From CAKZQX01 sp034435975 (GTDB lineage: Bacteria; Chloroflexota; Chloroflexia; Chloroflexales; Chloroflexaceae), in the NCBI GenBank assembly GCA_034435975.1, contig DAOTWD010000043.1, forward strand, positions 1-64,000: a stretch of 64,000 bases of DNA. The letters are read 5' to 3'. The notes below the pieces were generated by a model. It ran no database searches and was not told the origin of the DNA. It worked only from the letters and a program-made list of their open reading frames with translations. Shown here piece after piece: positions 44,270-51,761 of this stretch (the first letter of the stretch is position 1; the number at the start of each line of letters is the position of its first letter). The translations under genes were made by a program, and so were the position numbers.

Positions 44270-44818
44270 CGTTGTTCACCTCCTATTGGTCTGGTTGCCA
44301 CACCGATACTATTGTCAAGTATATCAGCACATTTATCTTATCTATCGTTCATACGCTGTAACCTGGGAGCGTGCGTTGAACCGTTGGAAGCTACCACTCT
44401 GCCCCAGGCAAATAGGATCAATACGAGTACAGTTCTACGGCTTTGCCCCTTTGCGCCCTTGCATTAAAAAACGAGCATCTCCCTCTCACCGCATGCTGCA
44501 CGCTTCTCCTGGTGCTCCGCGTGGTTTCACCCATCTTGCCTCAAAATACTGATTACAAAATCCACTTTTTGGACTATAATGAAATGGTGGTCAACCACCA
44601 GAAATCTGTGTTGGGCCTGGCCAGGTATGTGGCCTGCACGCTAGAACAGCAGACTATTGCAACCAGGCGATAACTTGCTGTTTGCTGCCATTTTGCCACA
44701 CCGCCGGCAAAATATGTCTACAACCGAGGCCCGATTGTTCGTGTTGTCTGGCCCCGACCAGGATACCGCACACGTACATGTTAGTCGCTAGAATTTTGTG
44801 GAACGGAGTCTGAAACCT
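44270..44818. other. Gene-free interval with repeat
   Basis: The divergent spacer between the exporter and the NifX-like gene holds a TTTGCGCCCTTGCATTAAAAA repeat at 44448-44473. Promoters of both genes must lie here. No gene is seen. Confidence 0.45.
44448..44473 (+). repeat. TTTGCGYCTTTRCGTTAAAA repeat, copy 4
   Basis: It reads CCTTTGCGCCCTTGCATTAAAA, a diverged copy with one base change in each half. Confidence 0.5.
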
Positions 44819-45244
44819 ATGAAAATCGCCGTAGTGACAAATGACGGTCGTAGTATTAGTGCCCATTTTGGCCGAGCGTTGCATTATCTGGTTTTGACGG
44901 TGGAAGATGGAGTGATTACAGAACGCGAAATGCGCGACAAGTCGGTGTGCAACCATAGTCATCACCATCATGGAGATGAGAACTATGCAGACGCTACCCA
45001 GAAGCTAGCCATTGATCTGAATCTCTTCAGCGAAGCAGCACCACCGGTTGACGCTCATAGCCATGCATCGACCATCATTGCCGATTGTGATGTGGTGTTA
45101 TCACGCGGAATGGGGCGCGGAATGTATCACAATTTGCAGCGGGTGGGTGTGCGTCCGGTGTTGACCGACCTGGTGTTGATCGAGGAAGCAGTGACGGCAT
45201 ATCTGTCTGGCCAGTTGCAAGAACAGCCGCATCTGGTGCATTGA
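44819..45244 (+). CDS. NifX/NifB-associated (dinitrogenase FeMo-cofactor biosynthesis) domain protein, His-rich
   Basis: The 141-residue product starts MKIAVVTNDGRSISAHFGRALHYLVLTVEDG, the signature of the Di-Nase_FeMo-co family, which binds metal-cluster precursors. It ends with DVVLSRGMGRGMYHNLQRVGVRPVLTD and EEAVTAYLSGQL. It has a His-rich insert (CNHSHHHHGDEN near residue 47) and a second DAHSH stretch, suggesting metal binding. No nif gene is nearby, so nitrogenase is not implied; many members act in other metal clusters. I chose ATG 44819 after CGGAGTCTGAAACCT rather than GTG 44798. Confidence 0.85.
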   Translation: MKIAVVTNDGRSISAHFGRALHYLVLTVEDGVITEREMRDKSVCNHSHHHHGDENYADATQKLAIDLNLFSEAAPPVDAHSHASTIIADCDVVLSRGMGRGMYHNLQRVGVRPVLTDLVLIEEAVTAYLSGQLQEQPHLVH

Positions 45245-45335
45245 GTACTCCGTTGGAATAGGTTGAATAGGGATAGACCAGCCGATAGAATAGAACGAGA
45301 TGCGCTCACCGATTGCCAGCAACAAATACTCCTTT

Positions 45336-45421
45336 GGAGAGGAAATAGCCGTCAGGAAATAGGAATGAGGGAGCCATTGGAGAGGAGATAGCAGCCAGGA
45401 AATAGGAATGAGGGAGCCATT
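45336..45421 (+). repeat. Two tandem 43-bp units of the CAGGAAATAGGAA repeat
   Basis: Each unit contains GGAGAGGARATAGC, then CAGGAAATAGGAATGAGGG and AGCCATT; they differ at only three positions. The element interrupts the truncated gene that starts at 45739 and resembles the copies at 1874-1908 and 35201-35263. Confidence 0.8.
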
Positions 45422-45739
45422 GGCTTCGACTTCTATCTCCTCTTTCTTCCATTGAAGATCGCAACGGAAGCCAAAAAACGCAGTGGGTACCAGGAACGAG
45501 GAATTACATGGATGATCGTTGTCATAGTCGCCAGCTATTACCTTACCAGGTACCAACGTATCAATGCAAAACGCACAACCATCATAACCCGGCACGTCTA
45601 AGTTCGGCGCGAAATGCGCGTAGATGCTTGGATCCAGCACCGCTTTTAGATCGGGATGCCGCGTAATCATGATGCGGATGATGGTGATCAGTTCCGCCTG
45701 ACTGCGTTGTTCCAGGTTTTTTTCGAGAGAATCCATCAT
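45422..45739 (-). pseudogene. 5' part of a truncated gene of unknown function
   Basis: A well-formed start (AAGGAG, TCCA, ATG at 45739) opens MMDSLEKNLEQRSQAELITI, followed by IRIMITRHPDLKAVLDPSIY and AHFAPNLDVPGYDG. The RSQAELITIIRIMITRHPDL pattern resembles the N terminus of a Chloroflexota family of SWIM-associated hypothetical proteins that I recall only vaguely. After about 105 codons the frame enters the 2x43-bp repeat and runs antisense across the NifX-like gene. The true gene is therefore cut off by the repeat; the long open frame to 45101 is not a real C terminus. Confidence 0.5.
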
Positions 45740-45908
45740 TGGACTCCTTGTGTGCGTCCCCCAGGACAGGATCACTCAAAGGACGGCAGGGCACGAGACG
45801 ACGAGATGAAGGAGACCAGACAATTGCCTGTCATCACCGTGGGCATCATCGCTACCTTGCGCTTCTGCGCCTCGTGCTATGCCGTTCCGATGCAACCATA
45901 CACAAACC

Positions 45909-45932
45909 CTTTGCGCCTTTGCGTTAAAAACG
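45909..45932 (+). repeat. TTTGCGYCTTTRCGTTAAAA repeat, copy 5
   Basis: This is the best consensus copy, reading CTTTGCGCCTTTGCGTTAAA followed by AACG. It lies directly at the 3' end of the GAF-STAS gene. Confidence 0.65.
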
Positions 45933-45952
45933 ACATAACCCGCCACACGTCA

Positions 45953-46987
45953 CTACTTCCGGTTCTCTCGGAGCGGGCAAATATGCAGATTGAGCAAACT
46001 CAAGCCATAGGCAATACCCGATTGTAGATTACTGCGCGTGATCAGGTTGCCGAGATCGATCCCCAGCTGGACAATCGTCTGTGCCACTTCGGGCGTAATC
46101 CCCACCACAATGCACCGGGCACCAAGCAGGGCAGCCGCTCGCGTAACCTGGATCAAGTGATTGGCAACCCCGGTATCAACCATCGGCACTCCGGTAATGT
46201 CAATAATCACCACACTGGCGGCATCACGCACCACAGTTGACAGCAGCGTTTCCATAACCTGAGTACTGCGTGCCGTATCAATATGTCCAACCAGCGGCAT
46301 AACGATAATTCCATCATGCACCGGAATAGCCGGTGATGAGAGTTCGCGCACAGTTTCGATCAGGCGCGCCTGGCGATCATACGATTCTTGCAGGATAGCC
46401 AGTTGCCGATTGCGCTCATTTTCCAGACGGATGCGCATCATAGTACTCGCTAGATGGTTGGCAAAGGTACTCAACAACCCGACTTCATCGGCGGCTACTT
46501 GCGTCACATTGCTGCCAACAACAATTGCACCCAGTACTTCACTCCCCACGCGCATAGGAATAGCAATGACCGTCCGCAGGTCTGCTTCCAGGGCGATATC
46601 ATCCCACCCCTCAGTCCTGGCGCGCTCATACACATTGTCCAGGACAACAGGTTGTGCCTGACGCACGGCTTTCACAGACGTTGACTGTAGATCCTGAAGC
46701 GAAAAATCGGTCTTCGCACGTTCGAGTGACACTGCAACACCCGCACCGCTATGTCCACGCAAGAGACCTGCATCCGTATCGACCAGGCCGATCCAGCTAC
46801 TCACATAGCCCACTTCGTTCACCAGCAAATTGACAGCCATATTCAGCAACTGGTCGGTATCGGTGATACTAACCAGAGCCTCGTTCACTCGATAGAGTAT
46901 ATGCACACGTTGTACCTGTGCCATAAGCAGCGATTGCTGTTCGATTATTGCCAAAGCTATTGATAACCAGCTCAGCAATGAGCGCAA
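45953..46987 (-). CDS. GAF-STAS sensor protein (RsbR type), 3' part of a frameshifted gene
   Basis: The frame encodes up to 344 residues. A helical linker (IIEQQSLLMAQVQRVHILYRVNEALV) leads to a GAF domain (about residues 40-185) and a STAS domain (about 225-330) with IVMPLVGHIDTARSTQ and DITGVPMVDTGVANHLI, the RsbR pattern with the phosphorylatable Thr. The beginning of the frame has only a TTG start with no binding site, and its first residues (LSIALAIIEQQ) look like the continuation of the helix that ends the GAF domain in the other frame. I read it with 46869-47468 as one gene broken by a single-base shift near 46940-46980. Confidence 0.8.
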   Translation of the reverse strand: MRSLLSWLSIALAIIEQQSLLMAQVQRVHILYRVNEALVSITDTDQLLNMAVNLLVNEVGYVSSWIGLVDTDAGLLRGHSGAGVAVSLERAKTDFSLQDLQSTSVKAVRQAQPVVLDNVYERARTEGWDDIALEADLRTVIAIPMRVGSEVLGAIVVGSNVTQVAADEVGLLSTFANHLASTMMRIRLENERNRQLAILQESYDRQARLIETVRELSSPAIPVHDGIIVMPLVGHIDTARSTQVMETLLSTVVRDAASVVIIDITGVPMVDTGVANHLIQVTRAAALLGARCIVVGITPEVAQTIVQLGIDLGNLITRSNLQSGIAYGLSLLNLHICPLRENRK

Positions 46988-47468
46988 ACATAGCTAACTC
47001 TTCTGAGGTAAACGTCCGTGGCATCTGGCTACCTACCCAGAACATACCGAGAACGATAGCCTCGGCAGTCAAAGGATACGCAGCACCGGCACGAACGCGG
47101 TAGGTTTTGTGGAGAACATCATAGGAAAGCTCTTTACTTTGGAAGCTGTCGTTCCAGATCAGAGGAGCAGTGTCTGTTAACCGAGCAAACAATATATCAT
47201 CAGTATAGGGCACACGCGTGCCCCGTGGAGCATAGGGTTGACCATGGCATTCCCACACAGCTACGAGTTCCAGTTCAGTATTCTGGTTACCACATACACG
47301 CAACAGAGCGAAGGTATCGATATTCAAAGGCAAAGTTGCGGACGACAGAGCGTTTCCCAGGGCCTCAAAACTGGTTGAACGAGTTATGGCTTTACGAATA
47401 ATGGGTGTTATCTGCTCCATTGTGTTAATGGGCGAACTGGACAGAGATGAAAGTGTATTCTGTGACAT
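46869..47468 (-). CDS. N-terminal GAF domain of the same gene, before the frameshift
   Basis: This 199-codon frame starts at ATG 47468 after GAGAGGTTCACTCTC and encodes a GAF domain (about residues 20-165: SFEALGNALSSATLPLNIDTFALLRV to YPLTAEAIVLGMFWVGS). The last meaningful residues are TSEELAMFALIAELV; the remaining 30 codons look out of frame (NSFGNNRTAIAAYGTG). Joining it at that point to the downstream frame gives a GAF-GAF-STAS protein of about 505 residues. Alternatives are a real mutation, a sequencing error, or programmed frameshifting; I see no classical slippery site. Confidence 0.7.
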   Translation of the reverse strand: MSQNTLSSLSSSPINTMEQITPIIRKAITRSTSFEALGNALSSATLPLNIDTFALLRVCGNQNTELELVAVWECHGQPYAPRGTRVPYTDDILFARLTDTAPLIWNDSFQSKELSYDVLHKTYRVRAGAAYPLTAEAIVLGMFWVGSQMPRTFTSEELAMFALIAELVINSFGNNRTAIAAYGTGTTCAYTLSSERGSG

Positions 47469-47520
47469 GAGAGTGAACCTCTCTTATAAAATGTCAATCT
47501 GCGAAGAAATGATGTAACCA

Positions 47521-47576
47521 TTTCGGGGAACGATCGCCAGCAAGGATTGCGGGGATCGCATGCCTCAAGGGGCCGC
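47521..47576 (-). repeat. Family B dispersed repeat, copy 3 (inverse)
   Basis: TTTCGGGGAACG at the left is the exact complement of the right end of copy 1 (6560-6571). GATTGCGGGGAT and GGGGCCGC follow. It lies between the terpene synthase and the GAF gene. Confidence 0.55.
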
Positions 47577-47697
47577 ATACCCCAAACACCGGGATGAGCA
47601 GATCTCTTTCCAACCACTCCACCTGAACCAGTACGAAATGATAACAAACAAAACAATTGACAGAACCATAGTACGAGTCAGAAATGTCAAGAACGAT

Positions 47698-48663
47698 TTA
47701 TGTTCTTGCTCCGTACATCCGAGAACCTGGTTGATAACGCGCCGTCATGAGTGCCCAATCAAGATTACCACGCATCCAGAAGCGCATAACATCAATGAGA
47801 CGTTCCAAATTAGCATCCACCATGACACCAGTGGCAGTTAGTTGAGCTTCTTCGGTGATAAAAGCTCGTACTTCAGCATTATGCATCTCTGCAACACGAT
47901 TAACAGCCTCCTGAAGTGAGAGTTGATATTGACGTTGTATAATTAGCACTAGATTGTGGATTTCACCACAACGTATTTCTTTGTCAAGCGAGATAATATC
48001 ATTAGCCCAGCAGACAACATTATTGGCGTGGATTGCCAGACTTTGAAAGTCTGGATGTTCGCGTATATCCTCAGATAGCTGAATTTGTTCGATAATGATA
48101 GCTAATTCAAAAGCTGTGTATAATGCCCCTGTATGGTGTCGCATAGCTATATAGGTTACCATATCTGGATATAAGCCCTGTCCTAAGTTCGTTGCCTCCC
48201 AGACATTAGAATCAAAATAGTCTTTAACTCGAGCAACAAAGTGTGTCATACAGTTCGGAGTAGTTCTAGAAAGAATCCGTTGTCGCAGATCAGCAAGCGA
48301 ATGCACTAACGGCATATCTGTAGGAACAGTTTCACCATTATCTAACACCGCCAATAAACGGCTATTCAGGGCATGCATCTGTTCCGGGTTATTCCTGATA
48401 GCTGTCTCCTCACAGAGATCATCGCGTGCAAATAACCAGATATTCCAATCAGCAAGGAGTTGTAGTTCGGTTTGAGTCGCTTTAGGAGATACATGTGCTG
48501 CCAGCCACGCAAACTTCACTTCTGGCAATCGCCGGCGGGCATGTTCGGAAAAGAGTCCAAATCGATTGATCCATTCAATTGTATATACATGTACCTGTTC
48601 AGCATGTCTATTAACTACAGACGGAAACGGACAATAGAGATCGGGTATCACAAATGTTGGCAT
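47698..48663 (-). CDS. Class I terpene synthase (bacterial terpene cyclase)
   Basis: The 321-residue protein is in the usual size range for bacterial sesquiterpene cyclases. The metal-binding motifs are intact: DDLCEE with Asp81 and Asp82 (aspartate-rich), NDIISLDKE from Asn221 (the NSE triad N, S, E), and the RY pair near the C terminus in TARYQPG. MRHHTGA holds the pyrophosphate-sensing Arg near 175. It should ionise and cyclise farnesyl or geranyl diphosphate; the product cannot be predicted. I chose ATG 48663 after AGGAG at 6 bases. It lies between STAS-sensor genes with no P450 or methyltransferase next to it. Confidence 0.92.
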   Translation of the reverse strand: MPTFVIPDLYCPFPSVVNRHAEQVHVYTIEWINRFGLFSEHARRRLPEVKFAWLAAHVSPKATQTELQLLADWNIWLFARDDLCEETAIRNNPEQMHALNSRLLAVLDNGETVPTDMPLVHSLADLRQRILSRTTPNCMTHFVARVKDYFDSNVWEATNLGQGLYPDMVTYIAMRHHTGALYTAFELAIIIEQIQLSEDIREHPDFQSLAIHANNVVCWANDIISLDKEIRCGEIHNLVLIIQRQYQLSLQEAVNRVAEMHNAEVRAFITEEAQLTATGVMVDANLERLIDVMRFWMRGNLDWALMTARYQPGSRMYGART

Positions 48664-48759
48664 ATATGCTCCTATGGTACAAAACACAGATTTCAACTCT
48701 CACACCTCTACGCTTATGCACCTCTGCACCTCTAAAAAACGTACTATCTGTTACCTGCT

Positions 48760-51189
48760 TTACCCCAGAACCCTGGCAATCGCGCTTTGCAAACTGCTGT
48801 GGGTAATAATACCACTTAAATCGATCCCCAACCCCACCAGCGTTTGCGCTACTTCAGGCCGAATACCGGTGATAATCACCTGTGTACCGAGCAATTTGAC
48901 CGCCTGTGCTGTGCGTAACAGTGCGTTTGCCACCAGTGTATCGATCATCGGGACACCGGTAATATCCAGGATCGCAGTGGTAGCCTGGAGATTTGCCACC
49001 CCGTGCAGCAAAGTTTCCAGTACTTGCTGGACACGTGCGCTATCCATATTACCAATCAACGGCATAACCACCACCTGATCCGTCAGCGGAATCAAGGGCG
49101 TCGATAGTTCGCGTAGAGTGGCTTGCTGGGCCTGAATAACCTGTTCTTGCAGTGCAATACGTTCCGTCTCAGCCTGTTTCTGGGCAGTAATATCGCGTGT
49201 TACTGTCGCCAATCCGATCGGTACTCGGGTCTGTTGATCCTTGATCACAAACAAGGTAAAGTATGTTGGAATAAGCTCGCCGGTCTGGAAGTGTTGGAAG
49301 AAAAACTCGCCCTCCCAGCGGCCCTGCTCCATCACGGTTGGTATAATAACGTTCTGCAATTGGTCACGGCCCATAGGTGGCACATAATCCAGGATCGAGG
49401 TGCGCAGAAACTGCTCCACACGCTCCAGACCAACCAGTTGCCGTCCAGCCGCATTCAGATAGACAGGCTGGCCTTCCAGGGTGGTCATACCAATGAAGTC
49501 GGTGCTATTTTCAATGAGTGAAATCAGCTTTTGTTGCTCAGATTCAATCTGCTTGCGAGCGGAGATGTCACGCAGAAATGCAAAAATATATTCAACGCCA
49601 TTAAATTCAAGAAAACTAGTAACAACTTCGACTGGGAAAACCTCCCCATTCTTGCGGCGCTGAAGCGTTTCGCCAGTGAACGTCCCGGACTGTTTCAGCC
49701 GTGCCCACACCGTCTGCCAGATCTCCGGTGTCGCTAGATACGGATCGAGATCGCACACATTCATAGTCTGCAATTCGGCACGGGTATAGCCGAGCATGGC
49801 ACTCATCTGGTGATTAACATAGAGGATTTGCCCATCCGATCCTAACCACTCCAGGCCATCGGCTGCGTTGTCAAGCGAAAAACGCGACATAAGTAACATG
49901 TCTTCAGCCTGTTTGCGCTCGGTAATATCGCGCACAATTGCCGCCAGCGCAATGGGGGTGTTATCATTGGTAGTAATCAGGAGCACCGATTCTTCTCCGA
50001 GAAACGTGCTACCATCTTGACGCCGGTTGGTCAGCGTTCCCTGCCATACCCCCTCGGAACGCACCTGATCAAGAACCTGGGCCAGATACCCTTGCTCACG
50101 TTCGGGAAAAAACTGCGTGATACGCATGCCAACCGAGTGGGCACCGTAGTCATATAAAATACCGAACGCCGGATTGATATAGGTGACAACACCCTCCAGG
50201 TCGGTCACCACAATCGCATCGGGGGCATTTTCCACCAGTGCATAGAAGGTGGTTAATTCCTGCTCGTGGCGAGCCTGATCGGTAATATCCTCGGCCTGCG
50301 ACAGCACACCAATCACCTGCCCCAACTCGTCGCGCAAGAGCGTGTTGTACCACTGACAGACAATCTGCCGGCCCGAACGGGTTTTGTTCAGATTACGACT
50401 ATTCATCAAATTGCCGGCCAGCAGTTGCTGAATAATATCCTGCATCTGGGCCTGTGCTGCATCGGGAACCAGCGTTGTCAGAATATGCTGGCCCAGTACC
50501 TCGGCAGCACTCCAGCCAAACATCTGCTCGGCGCTGCGGTTCCAGCGTTGGATATAGCCATCAGGACTCCACTCAATCGTTGCCAGCGGCGTCATCGACA
50601 GACTCTGCTCGAGACGACGATTGGCCGCCCGGAGCGCCTGCTCCTGCGAGACCTGCTCCGAAATATCGCGCCCGATAGCAGCGTAGGCGGCAATCGTGCC
50701 CGACGAGTTATAAATAATGAAACAGGTGAGTTGAACGGGAAAGGTAGTACCTTCAACACGCTGGTGGGTAATCTGGCCCATCCAGACACCATGTTCGTTC
50801 AGTTCGTGCATAATCGGTGGCAAGCGTTCGCTATCCTGCGGAGCCACCAGGCTCGCAATTGCGGTTCCAACCGCAGTCTGATCATAGCCATACATCACCT
50901 GAAATGCGCGGTTGGTATAGATCAATATGCCGTCCATTCCGGCCAGCGAAATTGCATCCGGGGCATAATCAACCAGCATCTTGAAGGTTTGCAACTCCTG
51001 CTCCAGCTGCTGATAGTCAGCAGTGAGTCGAGCAATCTGCTCTGCCTGCGCCGCACAGCGTTGCTGCAGATCCTGCTCTTGCTGCTGGAGATAGGCCAGT
51101 TGCTGCTCCATCTCTCCCAATCGCTGACGTAGATCGATGTCTTCTACCGCTGGTAGAGGCTGATCGGCTTTTTTCCTGTTGTCTGGCAT
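48760..51189 (-). CDS. Five-PAS STAS sensor protein (RsbR type)
   Basis: The 809-residue protein starts with a Gln-rich coiled coil (about 20-65), then five PAS domains (about 70-190, 195-310, 325-440, 445-560, 570-690) and a STAS domain (about 700-809). PAS starts are visible as FKMLVDYAPDAISL, LEQSLSMTPLATIEW, FYALVENAPDAIVV, MSRFSLDNAADGLEW and LISLIENSTDFIGM. The STAS part has VVMPLIGNMDSARVQQ, DITGVPMIDTLVANAL and GIRPEVAQTLV, with both RsbR-type Thr sites. No membrane span is seen. ATG 51189 follows AAGGAACAGACA. Terpene synthase starts 96 bases downstream. Confidence 0.9.
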   Translation of the reverse strand: MPDNRKKADQPLPAVEDIDLRQRLGEMEQQLAYLQQQEQDLQQRCAAQAEQIARLTADYQQLEQELQTFKMLVDYAPDAISLAGMDGILIYTNRAFQVMYGYDQTAVGTAIASLVAPQDSERLPPIMHELNEHGVWMGQITHQRVEGTTFPVQLTCFIIYNSSGTIAAYAAIGRDISEQVSQEQALRAANRRLEQSLSMTPLATIEWSPDGYIQRWNRSAEQMFGWSAAEVLGQHILTTLVPDAAQAQMQDIIQQLLAGNLMNSRNLNKTRSGRQIVCQWYNTLLRDELGQVIGVLSQAEDITDQARHEQELTTFYALVENAPDAIVVTDLEGVVTYINPAFGILYDYGAHSVGMRITQFFPEREQGYLAQVLDQVRSEGVWQGTLTNRRQDGSTFLGEESVLLITTNDNTPIALAAIVRDITERKQAEDMLLMSRFSLDNAADGLEWLGSDGQILYVNHQMSAMLGYTRAELQTMNVCDLDPYLATPEIWQTVWARLKQSGTFTGETLQRRKNGEVFPVEVVTSFLEFNGVEYIFAFLRDISARKQIESEQQKLISLIENSTDFIGMTTLEGQPVYLNAAGRQLVGLERVEQFLRTSILDYVPPMGRDQLQNVIIPTVMEQGRWEGEFFFQHFQTGELIPTYFTLFVIKDQQTRVPIGLATVTRDITAQKQAETERIALQEQVIQAQQATLRELSTPLIPLTDQVVVMPLIGNMDSARVQQVLETLLHGVANLQATTAILDITGVPMIDTLVANALLRTAQAVKLLGTQVIITGIRPEVAQTLVGLGIDLSGIITHSSLQSAIARVLG

Positions 51190-51761
51190 TGTCTGTTCCT
51201 TGCTGATTTGTAGGCACTCGTTCAGGTATCATCGGACTGGCAGAATAACGGCTGTTTGAAATGGTGCTGAACACCACAGTGCTGCTCTGGTTGTGCCTTC
51301 TCTAGCAACCCTACATCCACATCCGTGGTGGGGAACGCCTGAACGCCGATATCGTATTGGTACAGGCTTGCGATAGTAACCGTTCCACGGAACATTCATT
51401 AGCGGGGGTTGCAGGAGCCTGCGGCTCCCCTTTCACGTGCACGTTTTTTGTCGTCAGTGCCAGATTCCATGGTTGCCTTGCGGCATCGTGATGCGCCCGT
51501 AAGGGCATATGGCGGTGCGCCCCTACCAGGCGCCCCCCTGTAAGTATCCCACCCTGCCGCATCACAACACGGTTGGAACAAAAAAACCTGCACTTGAGAG
51601 ATCCCCCCTACCCTGAACCGTTACGAATCGATAACAGTGTGTAGCATAACATATTTCCGGCAATATCCTGGATTACCCTACATACACGAGTGCCACGCTC
51701 ATCGTCAAACGAGCCTCACTCGTAAGCCCTGTGTATGAAAGCCACCTGGTTTCAATGGTCG
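51190..51761. other. Gene-free interval with family B repeat
   Basis: The 570 bases between two STAS-sensor genes hold a family B repeat (51381-51430) and a GC-rich stretch with repeated GCGCCCC/GGGGCGC-like words at 51510-51540. No gene is seen. Confidence 0.5.
51381..51430 (-). repeat. Family B dispersed repeat, copy 4 (inverse)
   Basis: The order is CCGTTCC-AC-GGAAC palindrome, spacer, GCGGGGGTTGCAGG, then AGCCTGCGGCTCCCC; read on the other strand this matches 9861-9914. Confidence 0.6.

Noticed and set aside
45101..45421. C-terminal half of the long minus-strand frame from 45775
   Set aside because: It translates the 2x43-bp repeat and then antisense NifX sequence; only the 5' part has gene-like features.
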